Below are positions 18,360 to 28,387 of a stretch of 64,000 nt of DNA, piece by piece. The DNA is taken from positions 65,888 to 129,887 of the forward strand of contig SVMX01000008.1 of the NCBI GenBank assembly GCA_015067175.1, in the 5' to 3' direction. Every line of letters starts with the position of its first letter. Within the stretch, counting starts at the first letter, position 1. A program made the position numbers and the translations under genes. Under the pieces are notes generated by a model, which worked only from the letters and a program-made list of their open reading frames with translations, did not search any database and was not told where the DNA came from. Origin of the DNA: Oscillospiraceae bacterium (lineage in GTDB: Bacteria; Bacillota; Clostridia; Oscillospirales; Ruminococcaceae).

Positions 18360-19646
18360 TTATTTAACCTCTATCTTTGCCTTGCCGCCCATGTAAGGTC
18401 TGAGTACCTCGGGAATGTTTATGCTGCCGTCCTCGTTAAGGTTGTTCTCAAGGAACGCGATAAGCATTCTGGGAGGTGCAACTACAGTGTTGTTCAGTGT
18501 GTGAGCGAAGTACTTTCTGCCGTCTGCACACTTCACGCGGATACCAAGACGTCTTGCCTGTGCGTCGCCGAGGTTGGAGCAGCTTCCTACCTCGAAATAC
18601 TTCTTCTGACGGGGCGACCAAGCCTCAACGTCGAAGCTCTTTACCTTGAGGTCTGCAAGGTCACCCGAGCAGCACTCGATAGTTCTAACGGGGATATCCA
18701 TAGAACGGAACAGATCAACTGTGTTCTGCCACAGCTTTGTGAACCACTCAGGGGATTCCTCGGGCTTGCAGACAACGATCATCTCCTGCTTTTCAAACTG
18801 ATGGATACGGTATACGCCGCGCTCCTCAATGCCGTGCGCGCCCTTCTCCTTACGGAAGCAGGGAGAGTAGCTTGTGAGTGTGTGGGGAAGAGTCTCTTCG
18901 TCAATGATGGTGTCGATAAATTTACCGATCATAGAGTGCTCGGAAGTACCGATAAGATACAGATCCTCGCCCTCGATCTTGTACATCATAGCGTCCATTT
19001 CAGCAAAGCTCATAACGCCTGTTACAACGTTGCTTCTGATCATAAAGGGAGGAATGCAGTAGGTGAAGCCGCGGTCTATCATGAAATCTCTTGCATAGGA
19101 GATAACTGCGGAGTGAAGTCTTGCGATATCGCCCATGAGATAGTAGAAGCCGTTACCTGCAACCTTTCTTGCGCTGTCAAGGTCGATACCGTTCAGCTTT
19201 TCCATGATATCGGAGTGATAAGGCACCTCAAAATCCGGCACAACAGGCTCGCCATAACGCTGTATCTCAACATTCTCGCTGTCGTCCTTACCTATCGGAA
19301 CAGTGGGGTCGATGATGTTGGGAATTGTCATCATGATGGTCTTGATGCGCTCAGCCATCTCGGGAACTGTCTTGTCAAGCTGTGCAAGCTCCTCGGAATA
19401 TTCCTTTACCTTAGCCTTTGCAGCCTCAGCCTCGTCCTTCATGCCCTTAGCCATGAAGCCGCCGATTTCCTTTGATACCTTGTTCTTTTCAGCCTGAAGC
19501 GACTCCTTGCGCTGAAGCTCCTTGCGGTACTTTGCGTCAAGCTCGATCACCTCGTCAACGAGGGGAAGCTTTGCGTCCTGAAACTTCTTCTTGATGTTTT
19601 CCTTTACTGCGTCGGGGTTCTCTCTTAAAAATTTGATGTCTATCAT
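18360..19646 (-). CDS. serS: Seryl-tRNA synthetase
   Basis: Charges tRNA-Ser. It has a 428-residue class II synthetase layout: an N-terminal coiled-coil arm (about 25-105), motif 2 CFRKEKGAHG followed by GVYRIHQFEKQE, and motif 3 near the C-terminus (NTVVAPPRMLIAFLENN). It is the last gene of the minus-strand run that starts at dnaA, 24 bases after parB. No T-box leader fits in that gap. Confidence 0.98.
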   Translation of the reverse strand: MIDIKFLRENPDAVKENIKKKFQDAKLPLVDEVIELDAKYRKELQRKESLQAEKNKVSKEIGGFMAKGMKDEAEAAKAKVKEYSEELAQLDKTVPEMAERIKTIMMTIPNIIDPTVPIGKDDSENVEIQRYGEPVVPDFEVPYHSDIMEKLNGIDLDSARKVAGNGFYYLMGDIARLHSAVISYARDFMIDRGFTYCIPPFMIRSNVVTGVMSFAEMDAMMYKIEGEDLYLIGTSEHSMIGKFIDTIIDEETLPHTLTSYSPCFRKEKGAHGIEERGVYRIHQFEKQEMIVVCKPEESPEWFTKLWQNTVDLFRSMDIPVRTIECCSGDLADLKVKSFDVEAWSPRQKKYFEVGSCSNLGDAQARRLGIRVKCADGRKYFAHTLNNTVVAPPRMLIAFLENNLNEDGSINIPEVLRPYMGGKAKIEVK

Positions 19647-19670
19647 GGTTGATTGCCTTCCTTTATGTGA

Positions 19671-20522
19671 TTAATTATTAATAAGTGCTTTCATTATACC
19701 CTCAAGCTGTTCCTTGCTGTCAAAGCTTATCTGCAGGGTGTTTGTCTTTTTGCCCTCGGTGATCTTTACCTTGGTTGCGAGCAGCTCCGCAAGGCTTAAT
19801 TCCACCTCGGTGTAATACGCAAGTCGGGGCTTTGCCTCGGGCTTTTCTTCGTTTTTGTTTGCCTCGCGCTTTGCGATGTTCTCAATACTGCGCACCGTAA
19901 GCTCGCCGTCTGCGGCACGAAGCGCTATCTCAGTCATAAGCGCGGGGTCTTTAATTGATTTCAGTGCCTTGCAGTGACCTGCGGAAAGCTCGCCCTCAGC
20001 AAGCAGATCCTTTACTGTCTTTGGAAGTGTCAGCAGGCCAAGGCTGTTTGCGATAGAGGAACGTGCTTTGCCCAGCGTTTTTGCAAGCTCGTCCTGTGTC
20101 ATTTTGTAGTTGTCGATAAGCTCCTTATAGCCGAGCGCTTCTTCAATGGGGTTGAGGTTTTCACGCTGTAGATTTTCAATAAGCGCTATCTGCATGACCT
20201 GTTCTTCCGAAAGGTCGTCGCGGATAACAACAGGAACCTCTGTCAGACCCGCTATTTTTGACGCGCGCCATCTGCGCTCACCTGCGATTATCTGATAATT
20301 GCCCGTTGCAAGCGGCCTTACAAGAAGCGGCTGTAAAACGCCGTTCTCGAGTATTGAGGAAGCAAGCTGCTCCAGTGCCTCTTTATCGAAGTTTTTTCGC
20401 GGCTGGTTTTTGTTAGGCTCTATCTCAGTGAGCCTTAAAGTGCCGATATTCTCGCTGTCCTCTGCCATTATGTTGTCGTCAAAAATACTGCTGAAATCAC
20501 TCTTTATTCGTTTTTTAGCCAT
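19671..20522 (-). CDS. parB: Chromosome partitioning protein ParB (Spo0J)
   Basis: A 283-residue CTPase clamp that loads at parS and spreads, working with ParA in origin segregation. The N-terminal CTP-binding motif [12 protein letters not shown] and the helix-turn-helix region ([21 protein letters not shown]) are clear, as is a C-terminal dimerisation segment. The start ATG overlaps the last 8 bases of parA, with GGAGAGA upstream. Three parS-type palindromes lie 0.9-4.5 kb upstream. Confidence 0.95.
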   Translation of the reverse strand: MAKKRIKSDFSSIFDDNIMAEDSENIGTLRLTEIEPNKNQPRKNFDKEALEQLASSILENGVLQPLLVRPLATGNYQIIAGERRWRASKIAGLTEVPVVIRDDLSEEQVMQIALIENLQRENLNPIEEALGYKELIDNYKMTQDELAKTLGKARSSIANSLGLLTLPKTVKDLLAEGELSAGHCKALKSIKDPALMTEIALRAADGELTVRSIENIAKREANKNEEKPEAKPRLAYYTEVELSLAELLATKVKITEGKKTNTLQISFDSKEQLEGIMKALINN

Positions 20523-21303
20523 TTGATCTCTCCATTTCACGGCATTTTTCAAGTATTTCCTTAGCAAGACGTTTGTATGCGTCGCCGCCCTTTGAATTTT
20601 TGTCGTAATAAAGTATAGGCTCGCCGTGGCTCTGCGCCTCGGAAATACGAATGTTACGCGGTATCTCGGTTCTGAATACTACGTCAGATTCGAAAGTACG
20701 CTTGATATCACGCATTATCTCATTACTTGCAACCAAACGCTTGTCCAGCATTGTGAACACGATACCCATAAGCTTCAAATCCTTGTTTGCCGCGCGCTTC
20801 ACCTTTTTCACAGTCTGCATAAGCTGAGCAAGACCCTCAAGTGCAAAAGGCTCGCACACCATCGGAACGATTATCCTGTCAACCGCAACGAGCGCGTTGA
20901 TTGCAAGCACGCCGAGCGAGGGCAGACAGTCAACGATAACGATATCGTAATCGTCCTTAACCTGAAGTATCACCTTTCTGAGCTGGTGATTTCTCTGCTC
21001 AAAATCAGCAAGCTGAAGCTCTGCTTCGCAAAGCTGATTTGTCGCGGGAAGTATCTTCACGTTCTTGTATTTTGTCGGGATTATTGCCTCTTGCGGGCGT
21101 TTTTCTCCCATTATCACTTCGTATGTAGTGGCTTCAAGTGTTCTCTTTTTAATTCCAAAGCCTGTTGTCGCGTTTCCCTGCGGGTCAAAGTCAATGATGA
21201 GAACCTTTTTGCCGAGCGCGCCAAGACCTGCCGCCACATTTACAGACGTTGTAGTCTTGCCGACGCCGCCCTTTTGATTGACAACACCGATAACAATACC
21301 CAT
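20515..21303 (-). CDS. parA: Chromosome partitioning ATPase ParA (Soj)
   Basis: A 262-residue Walker-type ATPase with the deviant P-loop KGGVGKTTTSVN at the N-terminus, and FDPQGNATTGFG and DCLPSLGVL motifs. It works with ParB to move origins, and in Bacillus also modulates DnaA. It overlaps parB by 8 bases and is preceded by two parS sites and noc. Confidence 0.97.
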   Translation of the reverse strand: MGIVIGVVNQKGGVGKTTTSVNVAAGLGALGKKVLIIDFDPQGNATTGFGIKKRTLEATTYEVIMGEKRPQEAIIPTKYKNVKILPATNQLCEAELQLADFEQRNHQLRKVILQVKDDYDIVIVDCLPSLGVLAINALVAVDRIIVPMVCEPFALEGLAQLMQTVKKVKRAANKDLKLMGIVFTMLDKRLVASNEIMRDIKRTFESDVVFRTEIPRNIRISEAQSHGEPILYYDKNSKGGDAYKRLAKEILEKCREMERSNG

Positions 21304-21387
21304 ATATTTTCCCCTTTCTCAAAGCATTTAATTACTTATATAGTATAGCACACTTCTGTCGAAAAATAAAGGGTTTTTGCAAAAAAT

Positions 21388-21403
21388 TGTTCCACATGGA
21401 ACA
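21388..21403. other. parS site 1
   Basis: TGTTCCACATGGAACA matches the bacterial parS consensus with one central base changed. It lies in the gap between parA and noc. Confidence 0.85.
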
Positions 21404-21426
21404 ATTTTCGACATATTCAATCGAAA

Positions 21427-21442
21427 TGTTCCACGTGGAACA
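21427..21442. other. parS site 2
   Basis: TGTTCCACGTGGAACA is a perfect 16-bp palindrome and the textbook parS type. It lies 39 bp from site 1 and 4 bases from the noc stop codon. Confidence 0.92.
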
Positions 21443-21445
21443 GGT

Positions 21446-22270
21446 TTATTTGCACATATCAACGGTAACGGGTATTTTTATTGTGTATTCGAAATAGTCA
21501 CCGTTTCTGTTTGTAACGGTTTCGCAATTGATATTTGCGCTTTTCATGCGGCTTACAATGCGGTTAATGCTATTGATATAGACCTTAGGCAAAGAAATAT
21601 CAAATATAGATTTTTTCTTCTGAGGTGCTGCTTCCCTGCCCTCAAGCACATCATTGACGAGCTGTTCTGTCTGCTCAAGGTTCAGATCACGGCGCACGAC
21701 TTCATGCAAAGTCTTTATTCTCAGCGGCGTGTCCTCGATCCTTATCAGCGCACGGGCTTGTCTTTCCGAAATACTGCTTCCTGCGAGAATATTGCGCTCT
21801 ACATCTGTAAATCTCAGCAGTCTAAGCTTATTTGCAACTGTCGATTGCGCTTTCCCCAATCTTTTTGCAGCCTCCTGCTGAGTAAGTCCATAGACCGTGA
21901 TAAGCTCGCTTATCGCCATTGCCTCCTCAAAAAAGCTGAGGTCGCTGCGCTGAATATTTTCGATAAGCGCCAAGACCGCGGACTTTTCATCGTCAACCTC
22001 CATGACAATACACGGAACCTCTGAAAGTCCTGCAAGCTTTGCCGCCCTGCATCTTCGTTCACCGCTGATTATCTCGTATAGTACACCGTTTTTCCTTACG
22101 CACACGGGCTGAATAACACCGTTTTCCTTTATGCTTTGCGCAAGCGAATATATTGCGCTTTCGTCAAACCGCTTTCGCGGCTGCGCCTTGTTTGGCACTA
22201 TATTTGGCAAAGGTATCATAACAACGCGCTGCACCTGCTTTTCTTTTCCTGCGAATATCGTCCTCATCAT
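21446..22270 (-). CDS. noc: ParB paralogue, probable nucleoid occlusion protein
   Basis: A 274-residue ParB-family protein with the CTP motif GERRCRAAKLAG and the helix-turn-helix core LTQQEAAKRLGKAQSTVANKL. Its position between rsmG and parA is that of noc in Bacillus. Noc binds its own palindromes, tethers to the membrane through an N-terminal helix and blocks division over the nucleoid. The short start MMRTIFAGKEKQ could supply such a helix, but this is inference. The ATG follows AAAGGAG by 8 bases. It could instead be a second ParB acting at parS. Confidence 0.8.
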   Translation of the reverse strand: MMRTIFAGKEKQVQRVVMIPLPNIVPNKAQPRKRFDESAIYSLAQSIKENGVIQPVCVRKNGVLYEIISGERRCRAAKLAGLSEVPCIVMEVDDEKSAVLALIENIQRSDLSFFEEAMAISELITVYGLTQQEAAKRLGKAQSTVANKLRLLRFTDVERNILAGSSISERQARALIRIEDTPLRIKTLHEVVRRDLNLEQTEQLVNDVLEGREAAPQKKKSIFDISLPKVYINSINRIVSRMKSANINCETVTNRNGDYFEYTIKIPVTVDMCK

Positions 22271-22390
22271 ATATGTAACTCCTTTCGGGTGTTGTCTTTA
22301 CTCCATTGTAACATCAAAAGGAAATAATATCCACAAGAATTTATCGCATTTCCCGACACTATACGACCTTAGCCAACGAAAAAAGCCGCA

Positions 22391-23089
22391 TTAAAGCGGC
22401 TTCTTTGCAATGTTTCCTGAATTTCTGGGGTATTTTGTCGCAGTTTGGTTTACTTTTTTTGTTATCACAAGCCGTCTGTCGTCCCCATTTGGAAGCTTAT
22501 AGTCAGTGACCTCGGGCTTTGAGCCGCCCAGAAGCTTTGCGGCATTTTCAGCACATTTCATATCCTCGTTTACAGATTTAAGTGCAATAAACCTGCCGCC
22601 TATCTTTACAAACGGAAGGCAATATTCCATCAGTACAGGCATAGCCGCAACCGCTCTCGCGGTAGAAAAATCAAATTCCTCGCGCCTTTTTCGTCCAAGT
22701 TCCTCGCTGCGCGCATGGATTATCTCAGCCTCAACGGATATCTCGTCGCAAGCCTTTTCAAGGTAAGTGCAGCGCTTTGCAAGGCTGTCGCAGAGCGTAC
22801 CTTTGAGGTCGGGACGATAGATAAGCAGCGGCAGCGACGGAAATCCCGCGCCCGTGCCCACATCAATAAAGCTCGCTCCTTGAGAAATTTGGACCATAGT
22901 GAATGGAAGAACGCTGTCAACGAAATGCTTCATCACCACGTCCTCAAAATCAGTTATCGCAGTGAGATTTACATTTTTATTGTATTCAACCATAAAGTCG
23001 CACAGCTTAACATACTTTTCCGCCTGCTGTTCTGAAATCTCGATTTTCGCAGAGGCAAAGGTGTCTATCACATACTTAATTCTCTCCAT
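22391..23089 (-). CDS. rsmG: 16S rRNA (guanine-N7) methyltransferase RsmG
   Basis: A 232-residue methyltransferase that modifies G527 of 16S rRNA; loss often gives low-level streptomycin resistance. The SAM motif [12 protein letters not shown] is clear. The ATG at 23089 follows GGGAGG by 5 bases and overlaps the end of mnmG by 14 bases; a TTG seven codons earlier is less likely. It is translated as part of the mnmG-rsmG pair. Confidence 0.95.
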   Translation of the reverse strand: MERIKYVIDTFASAKIEISEQQAEKYVKLCDFMVEYNKNVNLTAITDFEDVVMKHFVDSVLPFTMVQISQGASFIDVGTGAGFPSLPLLIYRPDLKGTLCDSLAKRCTYLEKACDEISVEAEIIHARSEELGRKRREEFDFSTARAVAAMPVLMEYCLPFVKIGGRFIALKSVNEDMKCAENAAKLLGGSKPEVTDYKLPNGDDRRLVITKKVNQTATKYPRNSGNIAKKPL

Positions 23090-24962
23090 TATTGCCTCCC
23101 TTTCCTGCAAGCCATATCAGCAGCACCGAAACATCTGCGGGATTAACGCCTGAAATTCTTCCTGCCTGTCCGACATTCAGCGGCTTGAATTTATTCAGCT
23201 TCTCCTGTGCTTCAAGGCGTAGTCCCTTAATATCGCGATAATCCACATCAGCGGGCAGCAGCTTCGCTTCCAGTTTGCGCATTTTATCAATCTGCTCCTG
23301 CTGAATTTTTATATACCCCGAGTATTTCAGCTCAATCTCTATCTTATTAACTATAGAATTTTTAAGCTTCGGGCGCTCACTGTCAAACGGCTTCAGATCC
23401 TCATAAGCAACCTGCGGACGTTTAAGCAGCTCTACCATGCGGATACCATTGGTTATCGGAGAAGTACCTCGCTCGGAAAGCAGATTGTTAAGCTCCTCAG
23501 ACGGGTGAACTGTAGTATTTTTAATGCGTTCAAGCTCATCTTCAAGCTGTTTTTGATCAAGAAGATATTTGCCATAACGCTCGTCAGATACAAGACCTAT
23601 CTCATGACCAAGCGGCATAAGTCGCTCAGCCGCGTTATCCTGTCTTAAAATAAGTCGGTATTCACTGCGCGATGTCATCATTCTGTAAGGCTCAGTGCAG
23701 CCCTTAGTCACAAGGTCATCAATCAGCGTTCCGATGTAGCTTGATGCACGGTCGAGTATCACAGGCTCTTTGCCTATTATTTTTCTTGCCGCGTTTATTC
23801 CCGCAATTATACCCTGTGCCGCGGCCTCCTCATAACCGCTCGTGCAGTTGAACTGCCCTGCGCCGTAGAGACCCGATATCTTCTTAAACTCTAACGTCGG
23901 CAAAAGCTCCAACGGGTCGCAGCAGTCATATTCTATCGCATAAGCAGGACGCATTATCTCCACATTCTCAAGACCTTTTATTGTCCGCATGAATTTAAGC
24001 TGTACGTCCTCGGGCAGCGAGCTGCTCATTCCCTGAACGTAATATTCATCGGTATTAAGTCCCATAGGCTCTAAGAATAGCTGATGGCGCTCCTTTTCCT
24101 TAAAGCGTACAATCTTATCCTCAATACTCGGACAATATCGCGGACCAACACCCTCAATTCTACCCGAATACAGCGGAGAACGGTGAAGATTATCAAGAAT
24201 TACCTTGTGGGTCTGCTCATTTGTGTAGGAAACATAGCAGTCAACGATATTTTCAAGCTTCTCCTCATTATCAAAAGCAAACGGGATTATCTGCTCATCG
24301 CCTACCTGTTTTTCAAGCACATCGAAATTTATAGAGCGCTTATGCACTCTCGCGGGAGTACCGGTCTTAAATCTGCGCATAGTACAGCCGAGTTCTTTCA
24401 GACACTTTGTAAGCTCGGTAGACGGCAGAACGTTATCAGGGCCTGCCTCATAATTCAGCTCGCCGATGTGAATTTTGCCGTTGAGATATGTTCCGGTCGT
24501 GATGATTGCCGCCTTGCAAGGGTGTATTGCACCAAGCTTTGTATGCACAGCAGTTATCTTTCCGTCCTCAACGTCAACAGAAGTTACCTCTGCCTGCTTT
24601 ACATACAGATTTGGCGTGCTTTCAAGACATTTTTTCATGTACTGATGGTATTTCTCGCGGTCGCTCTGCACGCGCAGACTATGCACAGCAGGACCTTTTC
24701 CCCTGTTCAGCATACGGGATTGTATAAAGGTAGCATCTGCCGCCTTTCCCATCTCGCCGCCAAGAGAATCTATCTCGCAAACTATCTGTCCCTTTGCAGA
24801 GCCGCCGATACACGGATTGCACGGCATATTTGCGATACAATCCAGCGACAGGGTGAATATAGCGGTCTTCATTCCAAGCCGTGCCGCCGCAAGCGCCGCT
24901 TCACAGCCCGCATGACCCGCTCCGATCACCACAACATCATACTCCTCAAGAGTATATCCCAT
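23076..24962 (-). CDS. mnmG: tRNA uridine-5-carboxymethylaminomethyl enzyme MnmG
   Basis: An FAD-dependent enzyme which, with MnmE, installs cmnm5 on wobble U34 of several tRNAs. It has 628 residues with the N-terminal FAD motif [19 protein letters not shown], the family segment [15 protein letters not shown] and a C-terminal helical domain. The ATG is set by AAAGGAAG; an upstream in-frame extension runs back through a parS site and is rejected. mnmE is not in the window. Confidence 0.97.
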   Translation of the reverse strand: MGYTLEEYDVVVIGAGHAGCEAALAAARLGMKTAIFTLSLDCIANMPCNPCIGGSAKGQIVCEIDSLGGEMGKAADATFIQSRMLNRGKGPAVHSLRVQSDREKYHQYMKKCLESTPNLYVKQAEVTSVDVEDGKITAVHTKLGAIHPCKAAIITTGTYLNGKIHIGELNYEAGPDNVLPSTELTKCLKELGCTMRRFKTGTPARVHKRSINFDVLEKQVGDEQIIPFAFDNEEKLENIVDCYVSYTNEQTHKVILDNLHRSPLYSGRIEGVGPRYCPSIEDKIVRFKEKERHQLFLEPMGLNTDEYYVQGMSSSLPEDVQLKFMRTIKGLENVEIMRPAYAIEYDCCDPLELLPTLEFKKISGLYGAGQFNCTSGYEEAAAQGIIAGINAARKIIGKEPVILDRASSYIGTLIDDLVTKGCTEPYRMMTSRSEYRLILRQDNAAERLMPLGHEIGLVSDERYGKYLLDQKQLEDELERIKNTTVHPSEELNNLLSERGTSPITNGIRMVELLKRPQVAYEDLKPFDSERPKLKNSIVNKIEIELKYSGYIKIQQEQIDKMRKLEAKLLPADVDYRDIKGLRLEAQEKLNKFKPLNVGQAGRISGVNPADVSVLLIWLAGKGGNNGEN

Positions 24963-24985
24963 AGTTATCTTCCTTTCGACATTAT

Positions 24986-25001
24986 TGTTCCATGTGGAAC
25001 A
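24986..25001. other. parS site 3
   Basis: TGTTCCATGTGGAACA is the reverse complement of site 1. It sits 24 bases upstream of the mnmG start, between that gene and the gyrA terminator. Confidence 0.85.
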
Positions 25002-25006
25002 ATTCA

Positions 25007-25040
25007 CAAAACACGCCCGAACAAAAACTCGCTCGGGCGC
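25007..25040 (-). terminator. Probable gyrA terminator
   Basis: A 7-bp GC-rich stem CGCCCGA/TCGGGCG with a 12-base loop is followed on the minus strand by TGTTTTG. It lies just after gyrA. Confidence 0.55.
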
Positions 25041-25050
25041 ATATATTCAA

Positions 25051-27678
25051 TTATTCTTCATCGTCAGCGGGAGCTTCTTCAACTTCCTCGCCGTCGTCCT
25101 CAGGCTCAACATCGGGTTCAACGACCTCGCTTGCCTCCTCGGACAGAGAAGCCGCAATCTCCTCGTCGGATACCTTTTCAATTTCGGCAATTTCCTCGTT
25201 CTCGTCATGCGGAGTTCTTGTGAACGAAGCAACGATGCTATCGTCACCAAGTCGCATTACTCTTACACCCGAAGCGGGACGACCCATCGTTCTGAGGTCG
25301 TTCGCACGGAAACGAATGATAACGCCATCGGTGCTTATAAGTATAACATCATCATCGGGACCGAGCGTTCTAATACCGCAGACATAACCCTTTTCATCGC
25401 TTACGGGGTAGTTTTTCAGACCGAAGCCGCCTCTGTTCTGCTCACGGTAGCTGCTGATTGCACAGCGGCGTCCCATACCCTTATCTGTAACAGTAAGAAT
25501 TGTTGCCTCGTCGTCGAATATCTTAGTTGCACCGACAACATAGTCTCCCTCGCGAAGCTTGATAGCACGCACACCTCTTGCGGTACGTCCGAGAGGTCTT
25601 GCCTTAGTTTCATCAAAGCGTATCGCCATACCGTTTCTGGAAGCGATAAGCACCGTGCAGTCACCCTCCGTAAGGAACGCAGAAACTATCTCATCGTCCT
25701 CAGCAACGGTTATCGCACGAAGTCCTCTCTTGCGGATATTCTTATATTCAGAAAGCTTTGTGCGCTTAACGGTACCGTTCTTTGTAACGCAGATAAAGTA
25801 CTTATTCTCAGCGAAGTCAATAGTTGTCATCATTGCCGCAACACGCTCACCCTCGTTAAGCTGTAAAAGGTTCACGATGTTCATGCCGCGTGACTGTCTG
25901 CCGCCCTCAGGTATCTCGTAGCACTTTATACGGTGCATATTACCCTGATTTGTGATAAAGAGGATATTTTCATGACTGGAAGAAATAAACATATTTTCCA
26001 CAAAATCCTCATCACGCTGTTTCATACCCGAAACGCCGCGGCCGCCGCGCTTCTGGATATTGTATATCTCCACGGGCTGACGCTTGATGTAGCCGATATT
26101 TGTATAGGTTACAACGCAGTCCTCCTCGGGGATAAGATCCTCAATATCCACTTCACCGCTTACAGGCTCGATAGAAGTTCTTCTTGCGTCGTTATACTTC
26201 TTCTTGATAACTTCAAGTTCGTCGCCAATCTGGTGAAGCATCTTATTATGGTCGGAAAGCAGAGCCAAATATTCCTTGATAAGCTCTCTCTTCTCGCCAA
26301 GCTCATCAGCGATCTTGCTCTCCTCCATACCTGTAAGCTGTCCGATACGCATCTGAACGATAGCGTCAGCCTGCGCCTCAGAAAGCGAATATGTGTTTGA
26401 CGGGAACAGACCTGTTCTCGAAACATCAACATTCTTGAAACGCTCAACAAGGCGTTCCTTTGCTTCCTGAAGAGTCTTGCTGTGGCGAACTATAGAAATT
26501 ACCTCGTCAATAAAGTCGATAGCAAGCAGGAAGCCCTCAAGGATATGAGCGCGCTCCTGTGCCTTTTCAAGGTCATATTTTGTGCGGCGTGTAACAACTT
26601 CAACCTGGAAGTTCAGATATTGCTCCAGCATATCGCGAAGCGGCAGTACCTTAGGCTGACCGTCAACCAGCGCAAGCATGATAACGCCGACAGTATCCTG
26701 AAGCTGAGTGTAAGAATACAGCTTATTAAGTACAACATTTGCATTTGCGTCGCGCTTAAGCTCGATAACGATACGCATACCGTTTCTGTCGGACTCATCA
26801 CGAACGAACGAAATACCCTCAATACGCTTATCGCGCACAAGGTCGCTTATATTTGCAAGCAAACGCGCCTTATTCACCATATAAGGAATTTCGTTGATAA
26901 CTATCCTTGTATGATTGCTCTCTTCAACTATCTCTGCTCTGCCGCGGAGAATTATCTTGCCGCGTCCCGTATAATAAGCCGAGCGGATACCGCTGTAGCC
27001 CATTATGATACCGCCTGTCGGGAAATCGGGGCCTTGAATAACGCCCATGATCTCTTCAATAGTTGCTTCGGGATTATCAATAAGAAGCTGTATAGCGTCG
27101 ATGACCTCACCAAGATTATGGGGAGGAATATTCGTCGCCATACCTACCGCGATACCGTTACTGCCGTTTACAAGCAGATTAGGAAAGCGCGACGGAAGCA
27201 CAACAGGCTCCTGAAGCTTATCGTCGTAGTTTGTTGTAAAATCAACGACCTTTTTGTTGATATCACGAATCATTTCGTCGGATATCTTCGCAAGCTTTGC
27301 CTCAGTATAACGGTAAGCCGCTGCGGGGTCGCCGTCTACCGAGCCGAAGTTGCCCTGACCCGAAATAAGCGGATAACGCAGAGAGAAATCCTGCGCAAGT
27401 CTTACAAGCGCGTCATAAACGGAAGCGTCACCGTGCGGGTGATATTTACCGAGCACCTCTCCGACAGTATATGCACACTTACGAGTAGGTTTATCGGAAG
27501 TGTTTCCTGCCTCGTTCATCGTATAGATGATACGTCTGTGCACAGGCTTTAAGCCATCGCGCACATCGGGCAGCGCTCTCGATGTTATAACCGACATTGC
27601 ATACTGAATGAAGCTGTCCTTCATCGTTTCCTCAAGGTCGATATTTATAAGCTTTTCTGAACTGAAATCAATATCCAT
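25051..27678 (-). CDS. gyrA: DNA gyrase subunit A
   Basis: The breakage-reunion subunit of gyrase, 875 residues. The catalytic Tyr lies in AAAYRYTEAKL. The quinolone region reads HPHGDASVYDALV, with A85 at the place of E. coli Ser83 and D89 at Asp87. The C-terminal beta-pinwheel has the GyrA-box-like segment KRGGRGVSG. The last 50 residues are strongly acidic. Transcribed after gyrB and a YcxB-like gene. Confidence 0.98.
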   Translation of the reverse strand: MDIDFSSEKLINIDLEETMKDSFIQYAMSVITSRALPDVRDGLKPVHRRIIYTMNEAGNTSDKPTRKCAYTVGEVLGKYHPHGDASVYDALVRLAQDFSLRYPLISGQGNFGSVDGDPAAAYRYTEAKLAKISDEMIRDINKKVVDFTTNYDDKLQEPVVLPSRFPNLLVNGSNGIAVGMATNIPPHNLGEVIDAIQLLIDNPEATIEEIMGVIQGPDFPTGGIIMGYSGIRSAYYTGRGKIILRGRAEIVEESNHTRIVINEIPYMVNKARLLANISDLVRDKRIEGISFVRDESDRNGMRIVIELKRDANANVVLNKLYSYTQLQDTVGVIMLALVDGQPKVLPLRDMLEQYLNFQVEVVTRRTKYDLEKAQERAHILEGFLLAIDFIDEVISIVRHSKTLQEAKERLVERFKNVDVSRTGLFPSNTYSLSEAQADAIVQMRIGQLTGMEESKIADELGEKRELIKEYLALLSDHNKMLHQIGDELEVIKKKYNDARRTSIEPVSGEVDIEDLIPEEDCVVTYTNIGYIKRQPVEIYNIQKRGGRGVSGMKQRDEDFVENMFISSSHENILFITNQGNMHRIKCYEIPEGGRQSRGMNIVNLLQLNEGERVAAMMTTIDFAENKYFICVTKNGTVKRTKLSEYKNIRKRGLRAITVAEDDEIVSAFLTEGDCTVLIASRNGMAIRFDETKARPLGRTARGVRAIKLREGDYVVGATKIFDDEATILTVTDKGMGRRCAISSYREQNRGGFGLKNYPVSDEKGYVCGIRTLGPDDDVILISTDGVIIRFRANDLRTMGRPASGVRVMRLGDDSIVASFTRTPHDENEEIAEIEKVSDEEIAASLSEEASEVVEPDVEPEDDGEEVEEAPADDEE

Positions 27679-27736
27679 TTTTCCTCCGTTCGGATATCAT
27701 CGTCAAAACGTGTATATCCTGTTTCTGACCCAGATG

Positions 27737-28369
27737 TCAAAATGCTGTATCAAGCTTTGTTTCCAAGATATTTCTGAGCTTATCCTGCTGTTCTTTGTCA
27801 AGACAGCGCTTAGGGAAGCAGTAGATCTGACGTCTTGCGGCAATAAGCAGCAGAGATTCTTTGTTTTCCTCAAAATCAAGAAGATCCTGTCCGAATAAAA
27901 ACGTGCTTTTCAGCGGCGGGATATTCTCTGTATCGGAATCATCGCTCTCTGTCGCGTTATCTTCAGATTTTATCACAGTTTCGATCTCTATCTTATCAGC
28001 ATATACCGTCGCCGTATAATCCTCGGGAGGCATATTTTTAAGCGCATTTATAGTTTTGTTTCTCATTCGCTTTTTATCGGTAACGGTATACACAAGACCA
28101 TAGCCGCACACAACAAGTGCAAGCCATGAAATAGGATTTGTCGCAAAGAAAATACCAAAAGTCAAAGCGGCGGCTGTCAGCAGCGCATAAGCAGCTATCA
28201 TTATCTTCCAGCGCTTACCGCTGAATTTCATCTGAAAAGACTTCATTGCGCCGTCTATCTCTTCCAGCGTGTTGTCATAGCTGAACTGAACAATTATATC
28301 CTGTTTCTTGTCCTTTTTAACCTCAGCTTCGCCGCCGAGATCCGGAATAAGACCTGAAATAACAATCAC
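27737..28369 (-). CDS. YcxB-like membrane protein
   Basis: A 210-residue protein with two adjacent transmembrane helices (about 55-95) and a C-terminal YcxB-like, PH-type beta domain (segment STFLFGQDLLDFEENKESLLL). Function unknown. It is wedged between gyrB (18 bases upstream) and gyrA, a position not found in Bacillus. The start is odd: the only GTG lies directly against the AAGGAG site with no spacer. An ATT three codons later has a better spacing of about 8 bases. The true start may therefore be non-standard or a few codons in. Confidence 0.75.
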   Translation of the reverse strand: MIVISGLIPDLGGEAEVKKDKKQDIIVQFSYDNTLEEIDGAMKSFQMKFSGKRWKIMIAAYALLTAAALTFGIFFATNPISWLALVVCGYGLVYTVTDKKRMRNKTINALKNMPPEDYTATVYADKIEIETVIKSEDNATESDDSDTENIPPLKSTFLFGQDLLDFEENKESLLLIAARRQIYCFPKRCLDKEQQDKLRNILETKLDTAF

Positions 28370-28387
28370 TCCTTAAAAAACAAAGCG

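Noticed and set aside
19647-19670. T-box leader for serS
   Set aside because: Only 24 bases separate serS from parB; no room for a T-box.
22335-22350. Noc-binding site at ATTTCCCG
   Set aside because: Only a half-site; the second arm of ATTTCCCGGGAAAT is missing.
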